From contig JAIVFH010000106.1 in NCBI GenBank assembly GCA_025765595.1, positions 49,015 through 113,014 of the forward strand: a stretch of 64,000 bases of DNA. The letters are read 5' to 3'. Below, piece after piece: positions 10,023 to 22,890 of the stretch (position 1 is the first letter of the stretch; every line of letters starts with the position of its first letter). Both the position numbers and the translations under genes were made by a program. Source of the stretch: Obelidium mucronatum (taxonomy: Eukaryota; Chytridiomycota; Chytridiomycetes; Chytridiales; Chytriomycetaceae). The notes beneath the pieces were generated by a model. It saw nothing but the letters and a program-made list of their open reading frames with translations, was not told the DNA's origin and made no database searches.

Positions 10023-11720
10023 ATGCTGTCAAGCGGAAAGGTGGCACCACCTTTGATAGCGTCTCTGCAAGCAACTAGGATCATTCTGGCAATACTCTCT
10101 CGTATATCTCCATCGCTGCTATTGAAGCTATTCAGGAACCAATGGATTGTGATGGGACTGGGCCTCTCTGGCGGTGACCTCTTTACCTCAGTATGGCAGC
10201 TACCAATTACACTCTTCTCCCTTCTCTACGGATACAAGAAACATGGTCGATTCTATCGCAGGCTGGGCCTGCTGTTTACCCTGACCCAAGTGCTCATGTT
10301 CCTCGATTCATTTGCAATCAGAAAACTTGCATTGAAGGAAGTCCTGGCGTTCCAGAACTCGGTTCGAAAAAGCTTGAATACCAAGAACTCTTTAATTGAT
10401 TCAGAGGCTGCAATTGCGATTCAACATGGAGAACATGCTTCAAGGTGAAACACACTCGTTTACTTTCTGACAAATCTCAAACCCCCCCCAAGTTTCTATT
10501 TTTACTAACCCTCTTGTATTATGGAATGCCAGATTGAATTTTGTTGTCCAAGGAGCTTTAGGAGCTTTTTATAAGCCTTGGAATATAGATCACATTCGTA
10601 ATGGTGAATATTCATGTTCAAAAAACTTCAAAGCGACCCATGTGGATTTTTTTGCCTAATAACATGTCTCCCCTTTTTCTTTTAGTTACGTATGCATACC
10701 CAAACGAAATAGACGCCGCCGGAGGCCCAAACATCCGTAAATTCATGCAACTCGACATCCTTCGCCGAAAAACCGGATACAAAAACCGCCCCATCCTTCT
10801 CTACGTACACGGTGGAGCCTGGATAATGGGCGATAAACAACAACGAACTATGCCCATCTGCTACCATTTCGCATCCACCGAAAACTGGGTCGTCCTGAAC
10901 GTCAACTACCGCTTAGCCCCAAAATTCAAACTCAGAGAAATGGTAACGGACATCAAACGCGCGATTCGATGGGCCAAAGAGAACCCACACATTCACGGAG
11001 GCGATCCCAATTTTATCGCGATTTCAGGTGGTTCCGCGGGCGGTCACTTGTGTACCTTGGTTGCCTTGACGCCCAACTGGGAAGGATTCCAAAGAGGCTT
11101 TGAACACGTGGATACAAGGGTTCAAGCCTGTTTGCCGATTTACCCTGCAATCGGTCATGTGAGAACGAATGCGCATTGGAAGAGGTGGTTTTTGGATGCG
11201 GTGGTGGGGATTTCTGATCGAGAGTCGAAGCGGGTTTTCCAAAAGTCGTTGGCTGAGTGGGTGGATCCGTTGACAATTCTATGCAATATGGATGCAGAAA
11301 TGCGGAAGAAGGAGCTTCCTCCGTTTTTCGTGGTTCAAGGGGTAAAAACAAACTATTTTTTTCTTGCTTCTTTGTATCAAAGAGATTCAATCTAATATGA
11401 TGCAACAGGACAAGGATAACGTGGTTTTACCATATTTAGTACGAACTTTCGTGACTGAACTGTGGAAAGGTGGGAATGCTCTCGGCAATTTTCTTTGAAA
11501 TATACATAAGGTATACTAACTATTAAACCGCACATCAAATTTAGATGACATTGTGCCTGTCGGATATTTAGAGGTTCCACAAGCTGTGCATGCATTTGAT
11601 TTCGCGTTTTCACCAAAAGTCTTGTATGTCTGCTGGGCGGCTGGGCGTGCCATGGAATCAGTTTACACAGCTTGGGAAGCATCTAAATCATCAGCCGTTG
11701 AAGTCATGCATGAACCTTGA
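10023..11720 (+). CDS. Membrane-anchored alpha/beta hydrolase, hormone-sensitive-lipase type
   Basis: Esterase/lipase of the alpha/beta-hydrolase-3 (HSL) type. Five exons: 10023-10444, 10533-10603, 10686-11341, 11409-11469 and 11545-11720; all junctions keep frame. The start chosen is ATG 10023 (MLSSGKVAPP). The N-terminal exon has hydrophobic helices (LFTSVWQLPITLFSLLYG), suggesting an ER or lipid-droplet membrane anchor. Catalytic features are the oxyanion motif HGGAW, nucleophile elbow GGSAGGHL, probable acid in QGDKDNVV and His in AVHAFDF. Gene structure is intact with no frame breaks. The substrate, a lipid ester or acyl-glycerol, is inferred only from family. Confidence 0.85.
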
Positions 11721-12051
11721 AAAAAGATGGAAATCCGAAAACACTGTTCCGGATTACGTATGAGTAACATTTACTAAATTAATAAAATTACCGCCAAACA
11801 ATGATCCTTTTTGTGCGGTCGGTATTTCGGCTCATATAATCCAGTTTCATTTGCTTGGTTTCGAAATGCGGGGGATAAGTGATGTGTCGGCTGGCAGAAA
11901 AAAATTGCTTAGCAAATTACACCGAACATGGTGCTTGATGATACCTTTAAAAATCATTGGTGCTTAGCTAAACCCGTATTTAATATTTCACTCTCAAACG
12001 GGCGGCTTTAGTGCTTGAAAGTAGCTAAAACCCGATTACTGTTAACCGAAA
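11721..12051. other. Intergenic region upstream of the GH18 gene
   Basis: An AT-rich stretch with no open frame of note. AATAAA-like sequence at 11779 may end the hydrolase transcript. Confidence 0.35.
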
Positions 12052-13542
12052 ATGGCTTGGACCTCATTCTTGTTACTATCTTCTACCTCATTTATGCTTG
12101 CTCTTGGAAGCAATGCTGGCGACTTGTGTCGGACTCAAGGAACTTACACCTGCTCCTCGCTGAATTCGTCTGAAATCCTTATCTGCTGGTCCTACCCATA
12201 GTACTCCACCACTGCTTTCATGGCATGTGGATACTGATTGTAATATTGGACAAGTTTGTTCCATGTTAGACACGCGTCCGTTCTGTTTACATAGCCCCGA
12301 ATCACTTCCTTCAACTCTTCAACTTGAATCTCATCCTAGAACCCCACGTGACGACAAGAATGGCTTTGTTGGTGAATCATGTGCCTCATATGGCAAATAC
12401 AACTGCCATGAAGAAGGAATCTATATCTGCAATTATCACTTTTCTGGAACCTACGCTGGAATGGCAACTGTCCAATATATGTAGCCCAGGAAACCGATGT
12501 ACAATGGTTGATGAGTTTGTGCCGTATTGCTTGGTTCCTTCCTATCGGAACGGAGATATCTGTGTTGCCAACATCTGTGCCATCAACTTCTCCAACTTTA
12601 TCGTCCTTGGTTACCAACACCCCCACTGCAGTTCCTCCGCAGCCGCACTCTAATTCAAATCCAAACTCAAATCCAAACCAAAGTACCAAACCAAGAAAAG
12701 TGGTGTACATTGACGCGTCGGCTCATGGAGTTCCAACGGGATCTGACTTTAGCGTTCCAGGCTATGCCAACAATGAGTACAATGTCATCATCCTCTGTTT
12801 TTGGTTGACATCGGCTGTGTATGATATAGCATTCAGTTGGATGCAATTACCAGTGCAAACTCAAAGAGGATATCTTGAGGCCTATCATGCAGCTGGGAAA
12901 GTTGTCTTGGTGAGCGCGTTTGGATCCACCGAGTTCCCCACAACAGGAGGAGTAGATGCGACGAGAAGCGCAAATGCGATAGCAGATTTTGTCGTCAAGA
13001 ATGGATTGGATGGTGTCGATGTAGATTACGAGGATAACACGGCGATGGACGCTGGTACGGGCGAAGAATGGGTGATCACATACACTCGCGTGTTAAGAGA
13101 GCGGCTTCCAAGACCGTATATTATCAGTCACGCCCCACAGGCACCATACTTTATCAAAGATGAGCGGTATTATCGGGGTGGGGGTTACTTGCGCGTGAAT
13201 CGAGAAGTTGGGGATTTGATTGATTTTTACAATGTGCAGTTTTATAATCAAGGGAATACGAGGTATGATACGTGTGAAACCTTGTTCTACGCGTCAGGCA
13301 ATGTATTCCCCGGTACTAGTGTATTTGAGATTACCGCAAACGGTGTAGAGTTGGGGAAGATTGTGGTAGGAAAGCCGATTACAAGAGCTGGTGTTGTTAA
13401 TAGCGGCTTTATGGAGGCCAGCGATATGGCAAGATGCTTTGCTGATGCCAGGGGGAAGGGGTGGAATGCTGGAGTTATGGGATGGCAGTACACGCTTGAC
13501 CCGTCGTTCCAGTGGATATCAGCTTTGAGCTCTGTTCTATGA
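12052..13542 (+). CDS. Secreted GH18 chitinase-like enzyme with two Cys-rich N-terminal modules
   Basis: The leader MAWTSFLLLSSTSFMLALGS is a signal peptide. It is followed by two short cysteine-patterned modules: CRTQGTYTCSS to PFCLHS, then CASYGKYNCHEEGIYICN to YCLVP. They look like carbohydrate-binding repeats. A Ser/Thr/Pro/Asn linker leads to a GH18 TIM barrel (from about 12700) with KVVYIDASAHG, the catalytic GLDGVDVDYED (DxxDxDxE with its acid Glu), IDFYNVQFYNQG and GWNAGVMGWQYT. The barrel is intact to its stop. The N-terminal modules need frame changes at about 12200, 12445 and 12545, so their exact sequence is uncertain. Likely substrate is chitin or a related glycan of its own wall or of a host. 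Confidence 0.82.
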
Positions 13543-13630
13543 TAAGTATTCTTTTTTCTTAACTCTGTAAATATACTGTTGAAATACTCTGATTTAATTT
13601 ATTTATTTTGTAATTACACTATATTCCAAA

Positions 13631-14475
13631 ATGGAAGCACTTGCCCACCTCGAATCTTTGGCGCACAAGTTTGACTCGATGCGCAACACCCACAGCGAAT
13701 TCGTTGCCGTCTGCGAGCAGTGGACGGCCGAGAAGACCGGCGACTTGGCGCGGGCGAAGACGGACCACGCGGCGCAGCAGCGCCAGCGCAGCGGTCAGTG
13801 CGGCTTGTCTTCGTGTAACGCGCTGACTCACTCGCGCGCAAACAGAGGCGCTCGCCGGGCTTGGCGCCGACGCGGCGCGCGTGGCGGCGCACGTGGCTGC
13901 GAAAAAGGACGCCGACGCCGCGGCGCAGGCGGCCGCTGCCGCGCACGAGGCGGCGACGCGCCAGCTGGCCGCGAAGCAGCAGCGGCTGGCCGCCGAGACC
14001 GCCGCGCTGGCCGCCGAAGTGGCGCGTCTGGAGGCCAGCGCTGAGGAGCGCTCGCGCCGGCTGGCCGCAGCAATCGCCGCGCGCGAAGAGCGGACGCTGA
14101 CGATGCGGCGCCAGAAAACTGTTCTACGAGCAGAAACTGGCGCTGGCGATTGTGTCTGTTGCGCCAGATGTGCTGAAGTTTGTGTTTACTCACATTTCGA
14201 AGCAAGAACTGGAACGAAGAGTTTTCTTTTGTGCTTGACGTGGGGCTGGGCAAGGATTACACGCGTACGTGCTTGCTTGTATTATCTTTGCATGCTGATT
14301 CTTGCTCTTGCTTCAATCTTAGTCAAGGATCTCAACCCTCCCAACAGCAGTTACAGCTTTGGATGAACATGTTGCATTCCTGAATTCATCACGCGACTTC
14401 TACCGGTTCCTTAAAGAAATGCGGTGCTGCTTTGTTGAATATGCCAAGAAACGCGACCAGAAAGAAAGCAAATAG
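13631..14475 (+). CDS. SPC25: SPC25-like outer kinetochore protein (Ndc80 complex)
   Basis: Subunit of the Ndc80 complex that links kinetochores to microtubules. Exon 1 (13631-13793, from MEALAHLESLAHKFD) and exon 2 (from 13846) encode a long Ala/Arg/Glu-rich coiled coil, very GC-rich. The C-terminal globular domain shows KLFYEQKLALAIVSVAPDVL, KFVFTHIS, EEFSFVLDV and, after a third intron (about 14264-14323), VTALDEHVAFLNSSRDFYRF then LKEMR, typical of Spc25. Frame slips are needed in an A4 run at about 14115, at about 14210-14218, and near the last splice. Their position in conserved segments suggests sequence errors. Confidence 0.8.
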
Positions 14476-14531
14476 TCTTATATATTTAATATTATTTAAT
14501 AATATATTTATTTTAATTTTAATTTTATAAA

Positions 14532-17500
14532 ATGACATCTCTTGTGTTTCCACTTTGCTTCTGGACGAGTTCCGACGCACCGCTGAGTCGCGTGGCAAAG
14601 ACAGCATCAACTTGCGATGGCTCAAAGATTGTTACTGCGATGGAGGATGGGAACGCAGTTGTTTGGAAGAGCGAAGTTGGGCTAGATGGGCTGCTGAAGG
14701 TACGACCAAAGCTGTATTCAAGACTCAGACTGAAGATCATTTTGCCGATACAAACAGCTGAATCCATCAGTTTTTCTCGTTGGAAAGGGCAGGCGCGTTA
14801 CTGCCTTGACTCTCTGCAAAGTCGATATCGACGGCCCTGCAACCAAAGAGAATATCGTCTTGTGGGGAACTGAAGACGGGTTAGAAACATCTTTTCAAAC
14901 TCTCTACTGTCTATCTTGATTTTGATTCAATGCGTTCGAAGCGAAATTGTCATGTGGGATTTGAACGATGGTCGTGCACTTCAAGCCAACATTGGAGCTT
15001 TTCCTGGAACAATAAACCAACTAGTGGTTTGTGAAAATTCGATAATTGCTATTCGTATTCTAAACTGGTTAAAAAACAGATATCGACGTCTGGACGTTTT
15101 ATTCTTTGTGCTGGATTATCCGACTGTATCGTGATCTTGGACGCAGCCAGTCTAGACTGTGTGAAAGTCGTTAAAAATGTAAATGGGTGGACTTCTTCAA
15201 TGGGGATTCTATCGACTGGTAATTCAAGATCGAAGTCAAATACCCGTTGCCTAACAAAGGGCAAAAAATAAGGATCTCAAACGCCAGACCACATCTTCAG
15301 AGGAACTACTAACGGAATTGTGGATGCGTTCTTGCTGGATGAAGCCAATCTAGAACTTGTAAAAACGGGAGACCTTTCTTTCGACACAATTGACTATGCA
15401 CCAGTTATTGGGATGGATATCTCTCCCTTTAGCCCTCATTTAATAATGGCTGTGAAGAGAAGAACATGCTACGTATGTGGCCGATTTGGGTTTTGCCAAT
15501 GATTTGATTTTACAGCTTCATAGTTTGTGTTTAAAAACTTTGTGATAGATCCTTCAACGCGTTCAAAGTGCAATCAAAATTGTGTGCTCGATATATTGCA
15601 ATATGGACGGAACCAAGTCTGGTTGGACGGGTGGGAGCTTTTTGTCTTCACGGACAGTTATGCTGTTTACCGAGGTAAGAACTCTGCCAAACACCAGTAC
15701 AAAGCCTTTCTGCCCTCGTTTTTTTCTGATTTTTTTATTTTTATTTTTAGCATGGTTGCGCATATACCTATTTTATTGGTCAACCAAACCAAGTCTCTTG
15801 TAACGTGGGAACCTCGATTACGACTGGATGTACATCGGTTTTGTTTTCGGACGGAACGAACGTATGCTCTTGGCTGAATGGGCTTAATGGCGAGGACATT
15901 GTTGCTCACGATGGAGGCGGAAGGTTTGTTGCCAATACTCCTTTTGAGCATGCACTCAACCGCACTTTCCAGCCCATTTTGTGCAATTGCATCAATCAAA
16001 CCGAATCCAAAAGCCAAAAAAAGACGCATTGGGTCCGTCATGTGTATTCTTCCTGGTACGACAGCAGAAACTGGTTCGCCAAGTCATTTGCTGAGCTTCG
16101 AGGGTGGAGGAAATGGACAACCTGTTGCTACTGTTTGGCCGTTTTGGACCAATTTATCTTTGGAGGCAGCCAACCATGTTTCTCGACTGTTTCCAAAGAT
16201 TGTTGGCGCGCCAAATGGAGACACCGTGTCCAGGGACGGAATGATTAAACCGACAAATCAGTTCGGTAATGGCCATTTTTTTGTTTGCGGTATTTAGAAA
16301 TGTATGCACTGACGGCTATGTACTTAGAAATCAATCTGGGGGAACGATGGACAAAGCGAACAGCCAAAGACGTTGACCTGAGAATCACTGCCGCTGCTCT
16401 AATTTCGGATAAACTGATGGCTGTTGGTTATGGTAAGCTTACGGGGGGCTATGCACCCAAGTCACAGCAAATAACATTTATTCCAGAGAACGGGAAGATT
16501 TACATTGTCCCCATCACAACCCCCTTCTTCCACTCTCTCCAGCACATTCAAGATCATGTCAAGACTTTGGCTGCTAATATTCTCATAAAGCATGTGGGTC
16601 CTGTAACGTCTCTATTCCAAGCCGATTTCCGTGCAACTGGCGGGAAAAACTATCTTTTGAGTGGGGGCAGCGATCAAACTATCCAAATATGGGATTTGGA
16701 AACATGCACACATCTAGCAAGTCTCGTGTGCCATGCGCGCAGTGTAAAGTATTTCGCAACGGTGCCATTGGATTCTGGGATGAAGTTGAAACATGGGGTT
16801 ATTTCAGTTGCGGAGGATGAAAGCGTGACCGTTATTGACTTGGATTCGTTGAGAAGGTTTGCTGGCCTCTTGTTTTTGGGAATATTTTTCGAGACTTTGC
16901 TGAAAAAAGTATACATTGCATATTATAGCAATTACATACTTACGGGCCATAAGCATGCAGTTTATGCACTTCATTGGAGATCTTTGGAGGAGACTTTGGT
17001 TGTGCAGTGCTCAAACTTTGAAGGGACTATCTACGTGTGGCAGGTTAGGGTGTTGATATTTATTCAGCAAGAGCCAGATATTCATCTGATATCACTTAGC
17101 TTAAAACAGGACACTTGGATCGCGTAGAAGAGGGCGACACCGCGGCGGACATTGTATCATGCTGCGATTGCTCATTAATATTGGGAGAATACACTCAAGA
17201 TTACATAAATGCAAATACTCGACAAACATTCTCGGCGTTTCCTATTACAGCAGGATTTAACCGTGAGTGTTTTCTTTCTGATTCCGAACCTTCATAATTC
17301 AAATGATACCTTTCCACAGGAAAACCAACATTATTTGTATTACTCGTGAACTTGAAACGGTTCATCAATGACGTTTATGGGGGCCAATACTCTTTAACGC
17401 CGCCATCCACACCACCTCAAGCGCGAAGGTCGGATCGCTCTATCCCATCCCCAAAGAAGGAGGGTTCCTCTTCCGAGCAACAACAACAACAACAACTTTC

Positions 17501-19663
17501 GGAGTCGCCAACTAAAACTTTAAACGTTGGTAATCTTTTCAAGGGAGCCGGAGGAAACCGCAGCAGATCCCCAACCAATACAGTGAACTCAACTCCTGGT
17601 AGTCCCCAACCACCGAGCCGATCGCCAGTCCTTTCAAAAGCGCGCTCTTTTGCGCCAACTTCAGACTCTGATTCTGCTTCCCATGGACACATTGTTTCCC
17701 CAAAGCCACGCGTTTTTGGTGACAAGGATTTAGTTCGTGGAATATTATCGGCTGTAATGGCATGGGGCTTAGAACCGGCCGTTGATTCTCTGTGCCATGA
17801 TGTCCTTGAACTTGGGCCGCCCGATAGAGAGGTTGTTAGCTGTGGGGAATCGAGGTGCAAATGGATATATTTCTGTTCCAGTTCCTGAAATCGGGGATGT
17901 CGCTGAAAGCGGCGGTGGTAGAGGGGATGATCCACTAGAGTGGAGGCTATCTTCGACCATGTCGTCTTCCAGGATGTTGCAGATTGTGTCGCTATTGAAG
18001 ACTTTAACCCTGAAGAAAGGTATTTAGGAGCTCTTTTTTTTTATTTATTGGTCTGATGGGATGTGAACTCAAGCCATTTTGATATGCAGAGTATGAGAAA
18101 GATGTTTCCACAGTTATTGCTCAGCTTTGCAGCCACCCCCATTCTATTTCTTACCAGCTTCCGTCATTCGCGTTCTTGGCAAAGTATTGGCAGGATCAAA
18201 TCTCGGATGTTCAGCAAGCGGCTCGTGTCGTGTTTAGCTCCACGTTAAAATTACTTGGAGATGAGGAACGGGTCAAGATTGTAGATTATTGGCGAGGATT
18301 TTGTAAGTAGAAAGCTGTCTGCTGGACCACCTGCTTTTTTTTTTTGCTTACTTGTATGAACACAAGTGCCTTCCTTGACTGGATCAAACAAAAAACCATC
18401 AAAGGCGAATATCAGGGCTGCTGTTATTTTGGGAATTATTGGATGCGAGAATTCGGATTATCTTCCAGTCAAGTATGAACCCCTTCACTGCCTGCCTCGG
18501 TACCGTTTTACAAAATGTTTTTCTGTTGCCAGGCTACAGAAAGAAACCGCGGAATCTCTCGAAATTCTTTTGAAGGAGGATATTCGGAGTCCACAGAAAA
18601 TGCTGGCCGTTGAACTCTTGAGTCGAGGCTTTAGATCCTGGGAACCTCATGTCAATGCGGCCGCTGTCCTGCGAGCAATTATTTTGACCACGGGCTTACA
18701 AAGTCCATCGACATCAAGTGGTACACCGTCGAAGGATGGTAGTGGCGGCGGTAATTCGGCCCCCAATCCGGCTTTGGTCATGACATCTCGACATGCGGTT
18801 GTTCAAATCGCAACGATCAATCCCGCATTATTCATCACAACTATCACGTATGACTTTGTGCATTCGAAAGTTGTTGCAGAACGCGTCGGGGGCTTGAAAT
18901 TGCTGGGGATGTTTATTGCAAAGGTAATTAATGTCTCGACATTAACGGGACGATCTTTTTATGCTAATGTTGTAACACAGAAACCAACTTTGCTGTACTC
19001 GCATATACCACGAATCTTGGAGTCTTTAGTCAAGTCTCTGGATCCAAATGTTCCTGGAATGAGAGAGGCGGTGCAAATGATTGTTACTTCAAACTTTGCA
19101 GAGCTGGTCAAGAACTTTCCAAACGTCGCTTTTCATCACGGGTCTCAAAAATTGGCTGTCGGAACAATGGAAGGAATGACAATTGTTTATGATTTAAAGA
19201 CGGCAACGAAGGGACAGGTTTTGGAGGTAATGCGTTTTTCAGGCCATCAAGCAAAAATTCACTCCAAAAATAGGGGCACTTGAAGCCTGTGACGGCCGTC
19301 GCCTTCTCTCCCGATGGTAAAATGAGTGTAACGTTCAGTTTTGAAGAAAACTGTGTGAGGTTTTGGCAGCTTTCGTCTGGATTCTTGAACTCGCTTGTTG
19401 GTGCTTTCAGTGGCGCCACTGGTGGAGCTGGGTCATCTCCTGGCTCTGGTCATAAAGCTGGACATTTGAAGAGTTTTAGAGAGTTTAGTGTTGGTCCAAA
19501 GCAAAGGTAAGCGCAGTGTGTAGATTTAAATATTATAGACAATAACCTTTTTGATTAAGATTCTAATTCGGCGGCCAATTTCAGCGTGAAATTTGAATGG
19601 CTGGGTGAACGAAGCGTCAAACTGCATAGTATTGATGAAATCCAGCTTGTGTTTACAGTTTGA
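14532..19663 (+). CDS. WDR7/WDR72-like WD-repeat protein (rabconnectin-3 beta)
   Basis: Large regulator of V-ATPase assembly and vesicle acidification. Many exons. The N-terminal WD repeats run to about 17125 (DGNAVVWK, EIVMWDLNDGR, GGSDQTIQIWDLETC, FEGTIYVWQ). Then comes the family-specific stretch GHLDRVEEGDTAADI, a disordered Ser/Pro/Gln segment (17400-17700), a helical region (IRAAVILGIIGCE, AVELLSRGFRSWEPHV, AVVQIATINPALFITTI) and C-terminal WD repeats (KPVTAVAFSPDGK, ENCVRFWQLSSG). It ends with VKFEWLGERSVKLHS and LVFTV. The last intron (about 19507-19586) splices cleanly. Several N-terminal exons are hard to join without frame slips, so the exon map before 16285 is approximate. The family call rests on the order of all these elements. 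Confidence 0.82.
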
Positions 19664-19739
19664 TGTTGTGTCGAAAGTTTGGTTCAAAAGGAGAATAAAT
19701 TACAAATCTGATATTTGCATGACCTCACCGGGTTGTTTT

Positions 19740-20658
19740 CGCGCCGTTGCAGTTCCGCGTATTGTTTCTGGATCGCCGCAATCCGGAATCCAAGTCGAGA
19801 TCGATGTTGAGACTGATGCTGTCGGACTCAACGCACTTGATGTTGTTGATTACAAAGTCTCTTACAACCAAACAGCCGTTGGAACTGCAATACTCCGTCA
19901 GAAAACTCGTTCTGATTCCGAAGGCGATATTGATGGAACGCGTTTATTGATGTTGAGTTTGTGTCCTGACCAAGAAGATGGGGAGGCATTGTTGGCAATG
20001 CGAAACTTGATGTCATCTTTTGGAGCAGGTGAACAAGGCAGAAAGCCACCAATCATCGACAACCAACACAGACTCACGGAATTTTCTCTTAGGAAGCGTA
20101 ATCGATATATGTCTGACATCTTCAAACTGTTTTGACGATTTGGGTGAACCAATCACAAACGACATCTCCAAAAGACAACAGCATATCATGTCAATTCCTC
20201 CTTTCGAGACCCAAATTGTTCAAGAAATAATCGCGAAGTTACCTTTGAACCCCTTCTACATGACCATTGCTGGGACAATTACACTTGCAAATCCATTTGA
20301 TTGTGAAGTCTGTGTTCTCCACGTGAAAGGTCAATGTATATACTCTACGATGACAATCGGAGCAGTGGATGCGGTGTTCGAAGGTGAAGGCGTCAAGATT
20401 CCAGGGAAAGGCGTTGCGGAAACTCCAGCCATCACAGTGTCGTTGTGTATCAATATGGAAACTGTGTATAGTCTTATGGACAGCATTTCAACTGGGTAAG
20501 ACTGAATTCAACGCATGGTGTGGCTTTATTAACGCATCGCCTTGTAAAGTCGCGCAATCGTCTCGGCAAAAACGGCAGTGAAGTGCAGTTTTGGAGGATA
20601 TATAGTCGAGTTTGATTACAACCAGGCAACAGCGCCAATGACAGTTCGAATGTGGTAA
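19740..20658 (+). CDS. Beta-rich protein with LEA14/DUF3712-like repeats (5' end uncertain)
   Basis: Three exons are supported: up to about 20028, about 20093-20496, and about 20551-20658, with junctions GAG|SVID and TG|RAIVS kept in frame. Repeated features such as VPRIVSGSPQSGIQVEIDVE, ITLANPFDCEVCVLHVKG, GVKIPGKGVAETPAITVSL and GGYIVEFDYN resemble fungal proteins of the DUF3712/LEA14-like class, which are membrane-linked and presumed lipid-transfer-like. No signal peptide or first exon was identified between this gene and the WDR7-like gene that ends at 19663. It may therefore be truncated, or have a short unrecognised first exon. The assignment is tentative. Confidence 0.42.
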
Positions 20659-20749
20659 AAATGTGAAGTTTTTAAAACTTATCTTCTTTTTATTGCATTA
20701 TTCCAGATAATCAATTCAAAGTAGCGAGGAATATAGAATTATATTTCAT

Positions 20750-22493
20750 TTAATGCTTAAAGATAAAGTCAAGTCTGTCATTTCCTTTCTGTGTGGTAGT
20801 AGCATTGTATTCGTCCTTCTCATCCTGCGACTTGGCATTCCAGATGGCAGCCCTTTGCTTGTTCAAACGGACGTACAAGAACTTCTGATTCAGCCAGAGC
20901 AGAATCGTGACAGTTGTAAACGTAAAGATAATGTAGTTTCCGACATGGTAACGTGGTGCATCCCATGGTTGGTAGATTTGGTTTGCGTATACTCCGTAAA
21001 TGTTGGCGAACGCGATAATCAAACCGGATGCGACAGTACGCTTTCCAAGCGGCGCCGTGTTTTCTGTCATCCAAGCAATGTTGAGTGGGTGGACAGATGG
21101 TGCCGCAGAAATGACAAGTGTGGAGAAGAATCTGAAAGAATCTGTTAAAACCACAGAAAACGAATTTAAACGAAACATCAAAATACTTACAAGACACCTC
21201 TTGAAGCATTGTCAGGCAAGAAATTTAGAAGAATAAACCCAATAAGTTGCCACACAAACGCAGCAACACCATGAAATCCACGTTCGCCAACTCGATCAGA
21301 GTTCCAAGACCATAGAGTCATGGTAATAAAACCAAGCAAATATCCTGGTGCAGTAAGCGCATTGGAGATATAAACATTGAACCCAAACGAGTTGATGATG
21401 GACGGCAAGTAAGTTCTGAAGGGAACACCAGGTGTCAAACCAATGGAAGTCATGACCAAGTGGCCCCAGACTTTGTAGTCTTTCAAAGTTTCGATCACAT
21501 CCCTGAATTGAACGCGAGTCTCGTACTTGAGCTTGAGCAAGTCATCGCGAATGACACGAGTGACAGCAATTTGGACATCGCGCTCGTTCTTGAACCATCC
21601 GCTGAAGTTGAGACCACCCTTCGTGTAGTATGCTGAACGCGGGAATGCAAAGGCAAAGAGAAGAGATGTGAAGATAGTGAGGGAGCCTTCCACCAAGAAC
21701 AGCCAGCGCCATCCAGCAAATCCAAGCTTGCCATCTAACTGGAGCAGTCCGGAAGCCATTATTCCTGACACAGCAGAAGCAATGGACTGAGTTCCCCAGA
21801 ACCATGATAGCCGAGTGGCTAGTTCGTTCTTCTTGTAGAATGATCCCTATTTGACATTGAATCGTTAGACCTAAGAGTCTTGCAAGATATGAAGACGCTC
21901 AAACTTACCAGATACACAAGCGTAGCTGGAATAACACCTCCTTGAGCGATGGCAATCAGAGTACGGACCAAGTAGAACTGTCCGGCATCTTGGATGAATG
22001 CATGACTAAATGTGACAACACCCCAAGCAAAGACCAAAAATGGAATGAATCGGTGGGGTCCGAAACGTTTCCCCAAAATTGAACCAGTGAATGCAAAGAG
22101 GGAAAAGACAACTGAATATAACGATCCGGCATTATTGACCACATCGTTCTTGAAGCCAAGCGACTTTGGTAAACCACCAGAAATGGCATTGGAAATATTG
22201 GTGCGGCAAATATTGAGAATGAAAGTAGAGAATAGAATCCATGGCATCAAGCGTAGCTGAAAAGCAAGCATATTAGTTTCTTGTTGGAGGAGTCAAAAAG
22301 TACACCCACATCAACAATACGCCGAACTCGTGCCTCTTCTTCTTCAGTATAATCCAAATCATGAACATATCCTTCTGCTTCTGCCGCTTCAAAGCCCGAT
22401 CCTTCAGCTCTTGACCTTCTTCTCCTCGGAGAAACCAAAAGATTCTTGAGGAGTATCGGCCACAAGGAAATTGGCGGTGTTTTCTTTACTCAT
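20750..22493 (-). CDS. MFS transporter of the allantoate permease (DAL5/TNA1) family
   Basis: Anion:cation symporter of the major facilitator superfamily with about 12 TM helices; fungal members import allantoate, nicotinate or other carboxylates. The start is ATG at 22493 (MSKENTANFLV). Exons are separated by introns with GTGGGTG...TTTTCAG (about 22315-22262), one about 21905-21847, and one about 21190-21135. Landmarks are LRLMPWILFSTFILNICRTN, the loop motif GKRFGPHRFIPF, WRWLFLVEGSLTI and NTAPLGKRTVASGLIIAFAN, with a charged cytosolic tail. One frame slip lies in the N-terminal tail (about 22390-22420, between EEKKVKS and the acidic stretch). Substrate is not predictable from sequence alone. 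Confidence 0.85.
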
Positions 22494-22890
22494 AATGCAA
22501 CTCTGTTAATACTATTGTGAGTATTTTCTGGAAAGGAGTATTCGTCGCCATCTTTATAGTTGCTGCAGATGTGGTTCAAAACCGCACGGCAAATTGCGTG
22601 TACCAAAAATACCATTTCACTTTTTAATTTATCAAGCCCAACCATAAACAAATAGCCAAAAACACACGAATGGCCCCGTGCAATTGACATTGTGCGATTG
22701 GTGCATGGGATAAACGCAATGCATCCGTGCCTCCATTGGCAAATAAATCATCATAATACCACACATCAATTAACACATAAACCTCGTTTATATATCACAA
22801 CATGAGCGAGAAAACAAAATAGCACACAACGAAAAGTAAAAATCAGCCATTAATTATTAAACGTGGTGTCATCCAAATCATCATCTTTTT
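22494..22890. other. Intergenic region between transporter and eIF4G gene
   Basis: Promoter side of the transporter and 3' side of eIF4G. AT-rich, with AATAAA-like sequence on the minus strand near 22850. No gene was seen. Confidence 0.35.
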
